Shown: piece by piece, positions 35,858 to 47,025 of the stretch
Position numbering within the stretch: position 1 is the first letter of the stretch
How the letters are laid out: every line of letters starts with the position of its first letter
Origin: Pyricularia pennisetigena
Lineage: Eukaryota; Ascomycota; Sordariomycetes; Magnaporthales; Pyriculariaceae
Assembly (NCBI RefSeq): GCF_004337985.1
Contig: NC_043742.1
Location: 2,156,176-2,220,175 of the forward strand
Reading direction: 5' to 3'
DNA length: 64,000 nucleotides
Notes under the pieces: model-generated
What the model was told of the DNA's origin: nothing
Databases searched by the model: none
What the model saw: only the letters and a program-made list of their open reading frames with translations
Translations under genes and position numbers: made by a program

Positions 35858-37165
35858 ATCATCGTTTGGTTAAGCGCACTGTACGGGCTCGACGGAGCTG
35901 GGAATTATCTGCTGGAGGGGCGATGGAAACTGTGACGACTTGATAATTGACACGATGTTGTATGAATTTCTTGCTCCCAATGACGAGCATATTCCTCGAT
36001 GTGCGAGCCATGAGCTCGTAAAAGCTTTCCCACTTTATCATGATAGTTTTTTCTCGCCATTTCGAGGCGCTTTGATAATGGCGTTCTAGCACGGCGTTGT
36101 TCTTCTGCTTAGACCGCCTCTCTAATATGGCTTTTGTGGAGGGGAAAATACGGAACGCAAGCCTTCGGCCTTTGAGATAGATGGGATGTATGAATTACGG
36201 ATATTTGGACCGGGACCCAGCCTACAGTGAATGTTTGCATTTGTGGGTTCGTTTGCACTTTTCAACTTGGTTTGCTTTTATCATTTTATAATAAACAGTT
36301 AGTATGGTTGGTACCAGTCATCCCGAGATAACTGTGTTATTTGTAGCTCATGTTGCGGCTTTCGCCCTACACATATCATCACTTTCATCACGCCTTAGCA
36401 AAGAATCAGTTTTCCTACCAGAAAAGCAGCATTTTTTCGTAGGAAATGTTATTATCTTACGTCCATCAGCTTAGTTGACAGCAAGTTTGGGGTGTTTATC
36501 GGGTTGAATGGCCTCATTTGTGAAATGTTCAGTGATGCCGTTTGTTATCCATGTGAGGTTGGTGACGCTTTGCATGTTACTTGTCGTGCAAAGTTCTCGT
36601 TATACACATTCTGCATCTTGAAGGCACTTTGAAAATGTATTTGCCAGAGACCTCACCTGATATATATCCACACCCAAGGCAGTAACATATACTTCCTGGA
36701 GACTTGGGTGTTTAAAGGGACGACAAAGCTTGGCTGCTTGAATTCATGAACGGCTTGTTGACCAACGTTGGGTATGTAGCCATGAAAACCGTAGACTACA
36801 GTAAAGAATAGCTTTTGATATGGAAATGACGCTATTATCCTGCCAGTGGTTGACATTAAGGGCTGCCAGCCTGACCAGCCTGCAAGCTTATTGGTCAATC
36901 ATTTTCACCTACGAGAATCGGTTATGGCAAGCACCTATTCGAGAACGTACACAATTCTTTTTTGTTCTTTTTGTCTCTTTTGAGAGAAATATGAAAGACG
37001 AGCAAAATTTTTAAAAACCTCTCAGCTTTTAAACCAGCAAACCCTTTTCCCCCCCACAAACCTCAAAAAACGCTGCCCGCCCAGTCTCACACAAACCGTT
37101 GCCTGCCCCCAAAACCACACTTCGCCCCCAAATAACCGTGATATAACTCTCCAACTAGAGTCAGC
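35858..37165. other. Intergenic region
   Basis: About 1.3 kb of A+T-rich sequence. It holds the promoter of the CxxC protein; no gene supported. Confidence 0.5.
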
Positions 37166-38065
37166 ATGGCTCCCTTTTATTTTTACAATAACTTCATGCC
37201 CGGTTGCGAGGCGTGCTTTTCGTCTGCTGGCCGCGGAGGCTGCCGAGTTGTCAAGGCCAACGGCGAGGCCACGTTTGTGTGCCAGTCGTGCCGCGACACG
37301 ATCGCCAACATCATCTTCCTCGTCCCCGACGTCGCGGCCGCAACCGCGCTCGTCAACAACGGTTTCTGCCAGTTCTGCTTCTCCAAGCCCTCTGCCGGAA
37401 TCTGCTGCAACGAGTGCGCCGTCAGGACCCCCGACGAGCTCGAGTTCGTCGCCCGCAAGGGAACGATCCTCGTGCTCCTCGCAAACGCCCTGCAGCAGCC
37501 TGGCGCTCGCGAGCAGATGCTCGAGCCCATCCTGAACGCTGACAATGGTGGCGTGATTCCCGTGGTCGCTAGCCCTGCCGTCGTGGGCGGCGGTGAGCAG
37601 CTTCACTTTGACCCAGCCATGCCCGCTCGCGAGTGGCAGAACATGCCAGGCGATGCCGAGTTTGGTCTTTACCCTAACCAGGACTTTCAGTTCGGAAACC
37701 AAGCACACGTCCCTGCTGCGAATGCAGACGTACCTAAGGTAGAGCCTATGGACTATGTCAACGGCGTCGGCCATCCTCACATACCCATCCCCGCCCCGCC
37801 TGTCAACCAGCCTTTCAACCCGCCTATTAACCCACCCGCCAACCCGATTCTTCCTCAGGTCGTTATGTCCGCATCAGCTCAAAACGGAGAAGTGAACAGC
37901 AGCAGTAATGCTACACCTACATCAACTGCTGGTCGCTCCCTCGCGTCTCGCATACTTGGCGTCCCTGCTGAGAGAGTTGATTCTCTTGATCCTCAGCCCG
38001 CTCAGCAGCCTCCTGGTCATGACAGTACTGACGAGGAGCCCATGAACAACTCCGAGCAAGATTAA
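37166..38065 (+). CDS. CxxC-rich protein of unknown function
   Basis: Single exon, 299 residues. The N-terminal 85 residues hold a dense cysteine array: CEAC, a lone C, CQSC, CQFC and CCNEC. These pairs have the spacing of zinc-binding ribbons or treble clefs, but no named family is recognised. Residues about 95-130 look helical (GTILVLLANALQQPGAREQML). The C-terminal half is Pro/Asn-rich and disordered, containing a PPVNQPFNPPINPP repeat, then a Ser/Thr region. There is no signal peptide, so a nuclear or cytosolic zinc protein is likeliest. The gene reads toward the DUF3176 gene. Confidence 0.75.
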   Translation: MAPFYFYNNFMPGCEACFSSAGRGGCRVVKANGEATFVCQSCRDTIANIIFLVPDVAAATALVNNGFCQFCFSKPSAGICCNECAVRTPDELEFVARKGTILVLLANALQQPGAREQMLEPILNADNGGVIPVVASPAVVGGGEQLHFDPAMPAREWQNMPGDAEFGLYPNQDFQFGNQAHVPAANADVPKVEPMDYVNGVGHPHIPIPAPPVNQPFNPPINPPANPILPQVVMSASAQNGEVNSSSNATPTSTAGRSLASRILGVPAERVDSLDPQPAQQPPGHDSTDEEPMNNSEQD

Positions 38066-38440
38066 CAAGTCATGAGCTATAAGGGAGCAGCAACAGGCCC
38101 CTAGCAACGCTGACAAGCTCAGCAGGCGAGTACCGCAAATGCCGGATACTTGCAATCGTGTCTGAGTTGCCGAGGTATGCGCGTTCGTTGATTGTATGAA
38201 GCGCAGAATGAATGTAAGTCTCGCCTCCCTGGAAATCTCTACAGCACCATCTTCCACTTGAGGACTTTCATTTCTTCAAAAAGCTTCTCATATGCCCTTT
38301 TGTCTGAATCGTCTCTTAACATACACAGCCCTGTTTAGTGAAGAAGAAAGTAGAAATACTACCAGGACAGCAGACAATGTCACCAGACCAAGTTCCAACG
38401 ATGAAAAGAAGAAGAAAACAAAGGCAAGAGCTTTACTCCG
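38066..38440. other. Convergent spacer
   Basis: About 370 bp between two converging genes; nothing else seen. Confidence 0.6.
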
Positions 38441-40729
38441 CTAAGAAGCAAACCCACTCCCGGCCAGCTTATCAAACCTGACTTTCAAGTTCTTGCTAAC
38501 CTGCTCCACCTTTCTCAGTTCCATCAAGTCGCGCCGGGCATAGCCCTCATCACTGCCACCGCCTCGCCGTGCCAGCCCATACAGCACCATGGGGAGCACG
38601 CTGGCCTTCCAGACCGGCTGCTCGGGCTCCATGTACGATCTCAAGACCGCAGCGGAGAGCAGCACCAGCGTAGACGCGACCAAGCCGGCGGGGAGCAGCA
38701 GCCACTCCCACCGCAGCGAGAAGCACATGGTGTCGTCCCACGCGTCGCCGCGCACCGTTAAGCCCGTCGCGTCGCCCTCGGCGCGCGGTCTGTGCGGCCC
38801 GCTGCCCGTCCGCCGGAACTGGTTCGTCACGGCAACTGCCAGGCCCTCCATCGCGGCCGAGATGCTGGCCACCGAGGCGTTGCGCGACGCGTACAGCGGG
38901 TCCAGCCACCACTTGTCGCCGCACGTCACCTTGGCGGGCCTTTGAAAGGTGCCCAGGCCTGAGTAGCGGCACCGACCCGCCATGAGGTCGATCAGGTGGT
39001 CTTTCATCGCTTGGAGGTAGACGCCGGATGCGTGGTATAGGCAATCTGACGGGGCTTGGACGACCGTGGACTGGGCCGTTGTGATGCGGGAGAATGTTCT
39101 GTTCTGGGCCGGGGGCACTTGGCCGAGTTCATCAGATGTAAACACTTTTTTGCCGTTGTCGTCCCCGCCTGCGAGGAAGCAGGGGTCCTGCAGGGCCGTT
39201 AGGTTTAGTTGAAGACCGCCTCTGTTGAGTTTTTCTAGACTGTTTGTGCGGGCCGGCACGGTCGAGACCAGCTCCTCCGTGAGCACGCCCGACCTGACCT
39301 CGGCGCGAAAGTTCTTTAGACAAGGGTAGAGCCTGCACCCCACGGCCACGAGGCTTGTAAAGTTGTTTTCCGGTACCATGTCGTTCCTGATCTGCCAGGG
39401 ACAAAACTTGACCCCGTCGTTGACGACCGTGCACGGCGCATCCGACGCGGCCATGATGGTGATGTTGAAGAGCGCGTCGGGCCCCGAGTCCCAGAACTCG
39501 GCCGTCCAGCCGCGCTTGGCGTAGTCAAAGGATCCCCGCATGGTCACCGACATCCACGGGTTCTTCTCAGTGCTCTGGGGCACGATGTAACTGCCCCAGT
39601 TCTCCATCCTGTCGATCTTGGGCGCGTCGACGCTGCCGTCCCACGGCAGCGAGTAGTTGCGGAGGTACAAGCCCAGCTTCGGGCCCGCGACCTCGGTGTC
39701 GGTGACGTGGGCTCCCAGGTCGATGCAGGTGCTGCACAGGCCGATGGTGGAGTGCGTGATCCCCGTGCCGTAGTCTCGGAAGTTGCAGTGGCCCGAGGGG
39801 CAGTCCGCGGCGACTGCGGACTCGACGGCGGCCCTTGGGTTCGCCAGGGCGTTGAGCATGACGGCCTTCATCTCGGGGCCCAGGTCGAATACCAGGTAGT
39901 CGTTGGCGTACTCGACAAAGTAGTCGTCGTTGGCCGGTACAAAGTTGGACACGGGGATGGAGCCGAGGCCTGGACCGCTCCTCCAAGAGCATTTGACCGT
40001 CCGCAGGGCCTGCTGGGCAAAAGGCCCGCCCGCGAAGGAGAGTATGGTGATGAGGGCGGCGCAGATGGCCATGATGCCCGCTGCTGTGCGGACACCGGAG
40101 AGTCCGCTTCTGAAAACGGACAAGAGCAGCTGCAGAGAGGCGAGAATGCCGTCGCCGCCGCGGTTGAAGACGTCAAGGTCATACAGCGGCCGCCTGTGTA
40201 GAGTGTGGCCAAACCATGACCATCCTGCCTGGCCAAGTACCTGGACTATAACGTAGGCCACAGAGACAACCGTCACAGTGACCATGAACGACATCACTGT
40301 CTCTAGTCGCAGACTCTCCCACGGCCAGGCTGCTATTATCTTGCCGTTGACGGCGTTGAGGATGACAAAGAGCCCTGCCAGCGAGACGATGGCCATGACC
40401 ATCACGAGTATCTCGAAGCCCCAGGCTGTCAGGACAGGATATGGACGCTCTCTATTTTCCGGGGCAGTTTTTTCGTCGCCACCGAGACTGGTCATGGGGA
40501 TGGAGGGTTCCTGTGCCCAGTGTACAGTTTGCACTGGGCCGTGATGTACGTGTTCAGGGCTTATCTGGGCACAATATGCGCAGCCTGCGTATGCCTCTGG
40601 GTCTGGCGAGGGTGCTTGTCTGCTTGGTCCGATGCCGGGATCCTCGTCGTGAGTTGGCCCCTGACTGTGCGGATATGGGGGCGCTGGCTGGGATTTAGTC
40701 GACATTTTATCCAAAGGGGTAGGTGCCAT
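38441..40729 (-). CDS. DUF3176 family membrane protein
   Basis: Single exon. I chose the Met at 40729 (AAAAATGGC context), giving 762 residues; an upstream in-frame Met at 40780 adds 17. A Pro-rich N-terminus is followed by transmembrane helices at about residues 107-126, 145-166 and 216-235, with the segment GWSWFGHTLHRRPLYDLDVFNRGGDG between the last two, characteristic of the fungal DUF3176 family. A large extracytoplasmic region with about ten cysteines and N-glycosylation sites follows. A last helix lies at about 676-696, then a short Arg-rich tail. Function of the family is unknown; plasma or internal membrane location is inferred. Confidence 0.85.
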   Translation of the reverse strand: MAPTPLDKMSTKSQPAPPYPHSQGPTHDEDPGIGPSRQAPSPDPEAYAGCAYCAQISPEHVHHGPVQTVHWAQEPSIPMTSLGGDEKTAPENRERPYPVLTAWGFEILVMVMAIVSLAGLFVILNAVNGKIIAAWPWESLRLETVMSFMVTVTVVSVAYVIVQVLGQAGWSWFGHTLHRRPLYDLDVFNRGGDGILASLQLLLSVFRSGLSGVRTAAGIMAICAALITILSFAGGPFAQQALRTVKCSWRSGPGLGSIPVSNFVPANDDYFVEYANDYLVFDLGPEMKAVMLNALANPRAAVESAVAADCPSGHCNFRDYGTGITHSTIGLCSTCIDLGAHVTDTEVAGPKLGLYLRNYSLPWDGSVDAPKIDRMENWGSYIVPQSTEKNPWMSVTMRGSFDYAKRGWTAEFWDSGPDALFNITIMAASDAPCTVVNDGVKFCPWQIRNDMVPENNFTSLVAVGCRLYPCLKNFRAEVRSGVLTEELVSTVPARTNSLEKLNRGGLQLNLTALQDPCFLAGGDDNGKKVFTSDELGQVPPAQNRTFSRITTAQSTVVQAPSDCLYHASGVYLQAMKDHLIDLMAGRCRYSGLGTFQRPAKVTCGDKWWLDPLYASRNASVASISAAMEGLAVAVTNQFRRTGSGPHRPRAEGDATGLTVRGDAWDDTMCFSLRWEWLLLPAGLVASTLVLLSAAVLRSYMEPEQPVWKASVLPMVLYGLARRGGGSDEGYARRDLMELRKVEQVSKNLKVRFDKLAGSGFAS

Positions 40730-41436
40730 TTTTACCAGAGAGAAAACGTCCCATCTACAAGAGAGAGAAAAAGCCTGCAATCAGAATCCCAGCTATAAGC
40801 CTATCATAAAGTCCTTTTCTGAGTTTCCTGCGCGCGTTTGGTCCAAGGATCCACGTTGATATTTATTTGCTAGCAGAGTAAATGCACCTCACAGGTTGTC
40901 TCGTCACCACCGCATGCCAATCACAAACATCATATATGTCGTCCTCTTCTCATCACCACTTAGACTCATACCTTTTATCCACCATCCATGTGAATTAGCT
41001 GAAATGAACCGATTCACTTGGTTGCTTGTAGACCACGAATCAAAGGCCGAAAGACCACCAAGTCTCGTGAATTCGATATGCCTTCCTCGATGGTTTATGC
41101 CCGCCAAGGTGAACCACGTTGTCATCCGTCTCCAATTGCTCGCCCGATGCGTGGATGTACGAGCTATTTCGGGCCGACTGCAGGGCCTAGTGGAGACGCT
41201 CTTGCATCATCCGACGACTCCCATTCACAAGAGGATGAAGACTTCTCCACCGTAACAAATCTTCAGCTCACCTTGGCTGTTGATTATGACATGACGATGA
41301 ACCATCATCTTTCACCTCCACCACTAAATCTGACCCCTCACTATATACATGTACTTGTCCCAACATACATCTCAGATTCTTTTTCATTCTTTTCGCAACG
41401 AATAGGAGGAGAAAAACAAACTCATCCAGCAGCAAA
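40730..41436. other. Divergent promoter region
   Basis: About 700 bp between the DUF3176 gene and the UPF0303 gene. Short frames only. Confidence 0.5.
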
Positions 41437-42151
41437 ATGCAAGCCCAAGTTTTCAGGCGTCGCAACCAGGCCCCCGGTTTCGGGCTGCAGGAAGACCTCA
41501 AGGCAATTAGCGAGTGCCTGGATCCGAAGCCGATCCCTACACCATCCGAAGATGTGAGTAGTCATAACGTAGGATCCAGAAACATCAGAAACGTTACAGC
41601 AACAAACAGAACTATCCCCAGCACAGATAAACAAACAGACAACACTAACGCAAACTCCACAGCCCGAACAAGTCAAATCCACCAGCGACACCATCACGCT
41701 CGAGTCCTTCACCTCGCAGGACGCCTACGAGCTGGGCCACCTGCTGCACGCGCGCCTGCACCCGATCGCGCGGTGGCAGGGGAGGCCGACGCTCGTGTCC
41801 ATCTCGCTCGCCAGCGGCCAGGTGCTGTTCCAGTGCGCCGTGGGGAGCGGCACGTCGCCCGACAACGAGCGCTGGGTGGCCCGCAAGCGCAGCACCATCC
41901 TGCGCTGGGGCTGCAGCACCTGGCTCATGCACTGCAAGTACGCCGGCGACGAGGACAAGTTTCGCGCAAAGTTTGGCATGTCCCCCGACGAGGCCGCCGG
42001 GTACGCCATCCACGGCGGCGGCTTCCCCATCCGCGTCAGGGGCGTCGAGGGCGTCGTCGCCGTCGTCGTCGTCAGTGGGTTGAAGCAACACGAGGACCAC
42101 GGCGTCATTGTCGAGACCCTCATGGAACACTGGGAGCCTGTGTCTACGTAA
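41437..42151 (+). CDS. UPF0303 / haem-degrading-domain protein
   Basis: Two exons (41437-41553, 41663-42151) give about 201 residues, similar to UPF0303 proteins of fungi. The intron has a GTGAGT donor and a CACAG acceptor. Conserved features are EAYELGHLL-like AYELGHLLHARL, the SISLASGQVLFQCAVG strand region, then SPDNERWVARKRSTILRWG, typical for the family that includes yeast YBR137W. Biochemical role is poorly known. Related bacterial GlcG/HbpS-like proteins bind haem or cobalamin, so no reaction should be assumed. A T-run at 42210-42228 lies just after the stop. Confidence 0.85.
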
Positions 42152-42603
42152 AGAGGTTTCTGGCATCCGGTGGGGGTGTTAGAGCTCAGTGGCTAGGCAA
42201 GGAAAGGTTTTTTTTTTTTTTTTTTTTTACTTTCTGAGTGAGTGGGACAAAATTGCTTGGTAGTTGGAATTGTTGCGTTTTATTGGGTAGTTACACTCTG
42301 TGGTAGACTTCCCTTACGTCGTCAGGGCTCTCTTTGATCATCATGTGCACATATTCAGTGCCTTGATCAGGAACAATCACGGGGCTTGGCTTGTGGTTCT
42401 TGGATTTGACCCCCTAAACGCAACAAGTTCAGCCGGGTTGCCGTGCTGTCCTTCAAAGCTTCATCATCCGACATTTTGGGTATAAGTAGGCTTATGAGAT
42501 GGATGCGATGGAGGTTTTAGTAACGGCGGGGGCTACTGAATGCCACTTTGGAGAACAGAATTGCGAGACTGATGACCTCATTTATTTTCTTATATCATCA
42601 AGA
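42152..42603. other. Convergent spacer with T-run
   Basis: About 450 bp between the ends of the UPF0303 and RIO1 genes. A T-run is at 42210-42228. No gene supported. Confidence 0.5.
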
Positions 42604-44337
42604 TCATTTCTTCTTTCGGGTGGAGCTGTTGACAAGCTTTTTCTTGAGGTGTTTGGGCATCTTCTCCTTACGTTTCTCCCTCTTCGCCTCTTTGACAGCT
42701 TGCTTGTGTTCCTGTAAAAGTTTAGTTAGCACCCAGATTAAACCACGAAAGCAATCGAAATCACCTACCTTTTTCTCGTCCTTGTCCTCAAACCTCTTTC
42801 CACGAGGTTTACCCTTTTCAAACCGACTCTCGTCCTCCTCGCTGTCGTCCTCGCTGTCAACTGACGCACCTCCGTCAGATCCCGAGGCACTCTCGTCTTC
42901 CTCTGCGCCATCGTCATTCTTGTTGACGACAGTGTCGGCAAGAAGATTGCGGTAGACAAGGTCATCGCCTTGGCCTTGACCAAGCTTCAGAGCGTCTTTC
43001 TCGATATCATAAACCTGCTCTAGTGTTTGCGGGATATACTGGTTTCTGAAGACCTCGTTGTCGACCTCGAGCTCGGCGATTGCCTGATCCGAGTCACCAA
43101 CAGTCGGCCGAATCTCGTAGAGGTGATCCACAGCTTGAGACATTCCAGGCTCCTCAACAGCTCCCTCGGATGCCGTGATGAAGTTGAAGATTGTCCTGTC
43201 AGGGAGCGTATCGACACCCTTGCGACGGAAGAAATCTCCCATATTCTTGATATCCATCCTCAAGAACTCAAGAGAGCGCGGGTGATCGTGCTCCACACTC
43301 TGGGAGACGTCAATGATATACAGCTTTCCATCGTTGTACAAAATGTTGTACTCGCTCAAATCGGCATGAACCAGCCTGCACACTTGATACATTCGGCGCA
43401 TGAGCCCAAGGAGTTGTATGTAGAGATCCCGCCACTGCTTGTCTGAATCTTCTCCTTGGATGTTGGCGTCACGAAGGCGGGGGTATGCCCAACCTTTGCG
43501 ATCGCCGAGGAAGCTCATGACAAGGACATGAAGCTTCAACTTTATCGGTTCGGGACAGGGAATTCCGGCGGTGTATATGCGCCTCAAGTTGCGGAACTCC
43601 TTCTCGGCCCACAACTTGACCATCTTGCGGTTGTTTCCCTTCTCAGCTCCAGACTTGAAGCGATGCTCGCCTGCAATATACCGCTCACGGTCCTTGAAAA
43701 CCAAGATGGCGGTCTTGTAGATCTTGATTGCCCTCTGTACTGCGACACCGTCACCACCCTCAGGGTATGAAACAGCGCCATAGACGTTTGCTTCTTTGCC
43801 TGTGCTGATAGCGCCGTGCACCTCAGCCACAAAGCCCTGGTTGATGAGTTGTAAAAGAATCATTCGGGTCCGTTGGTCAAGCACCAACTCGCTGGTGGCA
43901 CGGTCTGACTTGTCTTTCTCGCGAGTCTGGGTTTGCTTGACATCGTCGAGTCGCAACTTGGCGGCATGGCGAGAGAGAGCCGATATTTGATCATCGACGC
44001 TCGCGAATGTGTTGGCGGAGGGCTTCTGGGCATTAGATCTGGGCACGCCCGAAGATTGTCCATCGTTGAGTTGACGCTGCCGGTTGTAGGTTTTGGTCAG
44101 GTCGCCGGTCGTGGCATCGTATTCGTCGGCATCCTCGTCGTCCTCAAAGATATCGTCGAGATAGTCATCTTCATCCTCGTCAACTCCGACCGGTAGCTGG
44201 CCATTATCCCTGTTGGCATTGCTGGTCAGTGTGCGCGGGGTAGACTCGCTGTTATTGTAGCTGCTGCCCTCAGTGGTCGAGTATGGCGGTTGGTGAGGGT
44301 CTGCCATCGCAGGAGAATTTGTCGTTGTAGATGCCAT
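42604..44337 (-). CDS. rio1: RIO1 atypical serine/threonine kinase
   Basis: The open frame is 577 residues, but a GTAGGT...CTAACT...ACAG intron (42768-42712, 57 nt, no stop, phase 0) should be removed, leaving about 558. Kinase features: the nucleotide loop STGKEANVYGA at residues 178-188, the long Arg/Lys-rich segment with KMVKLWAEKEFRNLRR, the catalytic HADLSEYN with Asp326, and the metal-binding IIDVSQSVEHDHP with Asp343. These identify RIO1 rather than RIO2. Known role: late 40S ribosome maturation in the cytoplasm and cell-cycle progression. The N-terminus is acidic and the C-terminus is an acidic then Lys-rich tail, as usual for RIO1. Confidence 0.97.
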   Translation of the reverse strand: MASTTTNSPAMADPHQPPYSTTEGSSYNNSESTPRTLTSNANRDNGQLPVGVDEDEDDYLDDIFEDDEDADEYDATTGDLTKTYNRQRQLNDGQSSGVPRSNAQKPSANTFASVDDQISALSRHAAKLRLDDVKQTQTREKDKSDRATSELVLDQRTRMILLQLINQGFVAEVHGAISTGKEANVYGAVSYPEGGDGVAVQRAIKIYKTAILVFKDRERYIAGEHRFKSGAEKGNNRKMVKLWAEKEFRNLRRIYTAGIPCPEPIKLKLHVLVMSFLGDRKGWAYPRLRDANIQGEDSDKQWRDLYIQLLGLMRRMYQVCRLVHADLSEYNILYNDGKLYIIDVSQSVEHDHPRSLEFLRMDIKNMGDFFRRKGVDTLPDRTIFNFITASEGAVEEPGMSQAVDHLYEIRPTVGDSDQAIAELEVDNEVFRNQYIPQTLEQVYDIEKDALKLGQGQGDDLVYRNLLADTVVNKNDDGAEEDESASGSDGGASVDSEDDSEEDESRFEKGKPRGKRFEDKDEKKVGDFDCFRGLIWVLTKLLQEHKQAVKEAKREKRKEKMPKHLKKKLVNSSTRKKK

Positions 44338-45444
44338 ATTTGCTAACAGCCTATGCCCAGTCTAACTTTGCCGGTATGGAGATAGGTGACTTCCTGGATC
44401 AAAGGAACGTGGGTGTGGCAGCATGGATAATCGACGGACAGAATCTTCTCGGCAGAAAATAAATTCTATGCCCGCACCGCGTGCGTTTTAGCACCCCGCC
44501 ATGCATGCGGCCGTGGGGACCCTGACGTCTTTTGCCATCATCGCCTTCTTATCTTATCGGGATTTTAGTGCACACCTAAGCCAGGAAGGCTGTCCGCAAA
44601 GGTGCGCGATTGTGCTTCATGACGTCGAACGCGTGTCAGAAGTCAGAACTCTTTAAGGGGAAAACTATCCGAAAACACACAGGAGAATGGGGGTTTGCTG
44701 CTGCCTGAACCTAGAGGCGGGGTCGGCTATTATTTTCGAAAAAGAGACTTTGGTGGCTTTTCTATTGCCACCCAGTGCAGCATCAACAAAGAGTTCTTTT
44801 TTTTTCAGGAGAGAACTGGTTCTGCAAAAAGCACAAGGGTTTTCCAACGGACAGGTACCGCAGTACTCGACCCACTCAGTAGTGGATCACTTCCGCATCT
44901 TGCATTATCAGGGACTGCACGGACCTCCACTGTCGCAAATCGGAAGCTCCGCATGCTGCAACAGCGATCGAATTGACAGCCAGGACAGGCAAGTTGAGAT
45001 AAGTTCGCTCCTCCTTGTCAGTCTAGTGTCACAGCTTCACATCAGTTGGCAGCGCATCCGCACGTGCTATGGCACACCTCAGGCCGCTGCACCGCACCGT
45101 GCATTATGCAAACCAGTCTGTCTGACAGGTGCTTGGCAGCTTTCTTCCAACACCAACCTACCTACCTACCACATACCTGAAGCTATTCAACATCAGCTTT
45201 CATCAGTCTTTTGTAAGCCACATAGAGCAAGCAGCATCTTGGCTGTGCCCATCAGAATATCATCATCAGAATATTATCATTGCTTTCTGTCAGCAGGTCG
45301 TCGTCATACACCGGGATGGATGGCGATGAATCATAGTACGCCTCGCTCGTGCCCTTAATTCAGCCCTAGCTAGCTACATATCCAAGCTTTGAGTCATCCT
45401 TCCAGGCCGTATCGTCAATCAAAATCGACAGCATTATAGACAAG
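44338..45444. other. Divergent promoter region, RIO1 and ATG17
   Basis: About 1.1 kb. A plus-strand frame of 223 codons at 44687-45358 lacks known motifs and is interrupted by low-complexity; I treat it as chance. Both genes read outward from here. Confidence 0.6.
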
Positions 45445-47025
45445 ATGCCTTCCTCAAACTCCTCCAGATCCTCTCAATCTATGCGCAGCTCCGCTGCCGC
45501 TGCCGTCTCGACATCGTCTGGCGCTGCCGACCAACCGTCCGTACCTATCGAGATCCTCGTCGAGCACCTCCTTGCAGCCAAGCGTTCCCTCTCGTCCATG
45601 ACCCTGGTTCTGCAAGCCAATGATTTGACTACACAAGCCCGCTCGGTGCACGAAGACAGCGTTGTGCTCGCAGCCCGCACCGCATTCCTTCGCGCCGGCA
45701 TCGCCCAGCAGATCCATACACTCGAGCGCATCCGCCGCGGGCTGGCGAGGACGTACGATGTTGGCCGCAGGGATTTTGAACAACTAATCAAGGTCCTCGA
45801 CGATGCCGGGGAGCGACTCACACGCACAATGGATGTGCTGCACAATACAATCGTTGATCCTGTCTTTCGACCAGCTGGGGAGGAGCCGAGAAGTTTGATG
45901 TTCTTTGTCGACGAGGGCAACGTAGATCGTCTGACCAAGTCACTGAAGGAGAGCATTGCTGAGCTCAAGGTTTGTCTTGGTCCATCTTTTTCCCCGGACA
46001 CATAGCTATGTAGCAGTCATTAATCGTCCCATCAGGCTGCCGAAACATCGTACGACGGTGACCTATTGCGCTTCGATAACGACATCCGCTCCGTCAAGAA
46101 GCACCTGCTTGCAGCTCCCGGACTACCGTCTCCATCAAATTCATTGTTCTCTCGTCCGATGGCTGACCTCGTCCGTACCCTGACAGCCCACTCCCATGCC
46201 ATGGCGGAGAACCTCAGCTCTTTAACGCGCCACTTCGACCTGTGCGTTACCGCTGTGCGCGCTTCTGAGGGTGGCGCCGCGCTGGCCCTTCGCAAGGCGG
46301 CCGAGGATGGGCCGTCAACCATCTCCATCTCTGGCGTGATCCGCGGGGACGGCGCCGACGCCGACGATCATGAGCTCAAGACCATGTCGGCACGGGAGCG
46401 CGAGGAGATGCTCCGGGTAGTGGTGCAGGATGCCACCGAAGTCGGCGAGGTCGTGCGCGACATCAACGCCGGTCTCGAGGAGATGCAGGCGCTCGGTGCG
46501 CTGGTAGAACAACAGGCGGCACACGTCCGCACGGCGCACGAGTGCACCCTCTTGGCCTTCCGCCGCCTGGAGGAGGTCGAGGCTCGGCTAGGGAGCTACG
46601 TTGCTGCCGAGCGCGAATACGTAGACCGCTGCGAAGTGGAGAAGGATGCCATCCACGAGCGGCTCGCCCAGGCCGAAGACCTGGCTGTGTTCTATGAGGG
46701 CTACGCTGGTGCCTACGACGGACTCGTGCTCGAATACGAGCGTCGGAAGAACGTAGAGGATAAGATCAGGTCCCTCTGGCGCAAGGCGGCCGCCGCGGTC
46801 GAAAAGCTCGAGGAGCAGGACGCCGCGGCGCGTGAGTCGATGAGGAAGGACGTCGGTGATTACATACCCGGCGACCTGTGGGTTGGCATGGACGATCCGG
46901 TGCGGAAGTGGAAGGTTGTGGCGGTTGATGAGGGTGAAGGTGGCAGCGAAGAGATTGGAGGGTCGTCCGTGCGTTTAAAACAGGGCACCGTCGAGGCAGC
47001 GAGGGAGAGGGTACATGGACGTTAA
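45445..47025 (+). CDS. atg17: Autophagy scaffold protein Atg17
   Basis: Two exons (45445-45969, 46036-47025) give about 504 residues. The intron has donor GTTTGT and acceptor TCAG. The N-terminal block VEHLLAAKRSLSSMTLVLQAN, the middle SLTRHFDLCVTAVRASEGGAALALRKAAED and the C-terminal VLEYERRKNVEDKIRSLWRKA then DYIPGDLWVGMDDP are conserved Atg17 segments. Most of the protein is predicted coiled helix, fitting the crescent scaffold. Known role: with Atg29/Atg31 or a fungal substitute and Atg13-Atg1, it organises the pre-autophagosomal structure. The N-terminal 25 residues are Ser/Ala-rich and disordered. Confidence 0.95.

Noticed and set aside
37022..37780. 252-codon minus frame over the CxxC gene
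   Set aside because: Shadow of the real plus-strand gene; no start context or motif.
44687..45358. 223-codon plus frame between RIO1 and ATG17
   Set aside because: No domain, no signal peptide, irregular composition; treated as chance in a promoter region.
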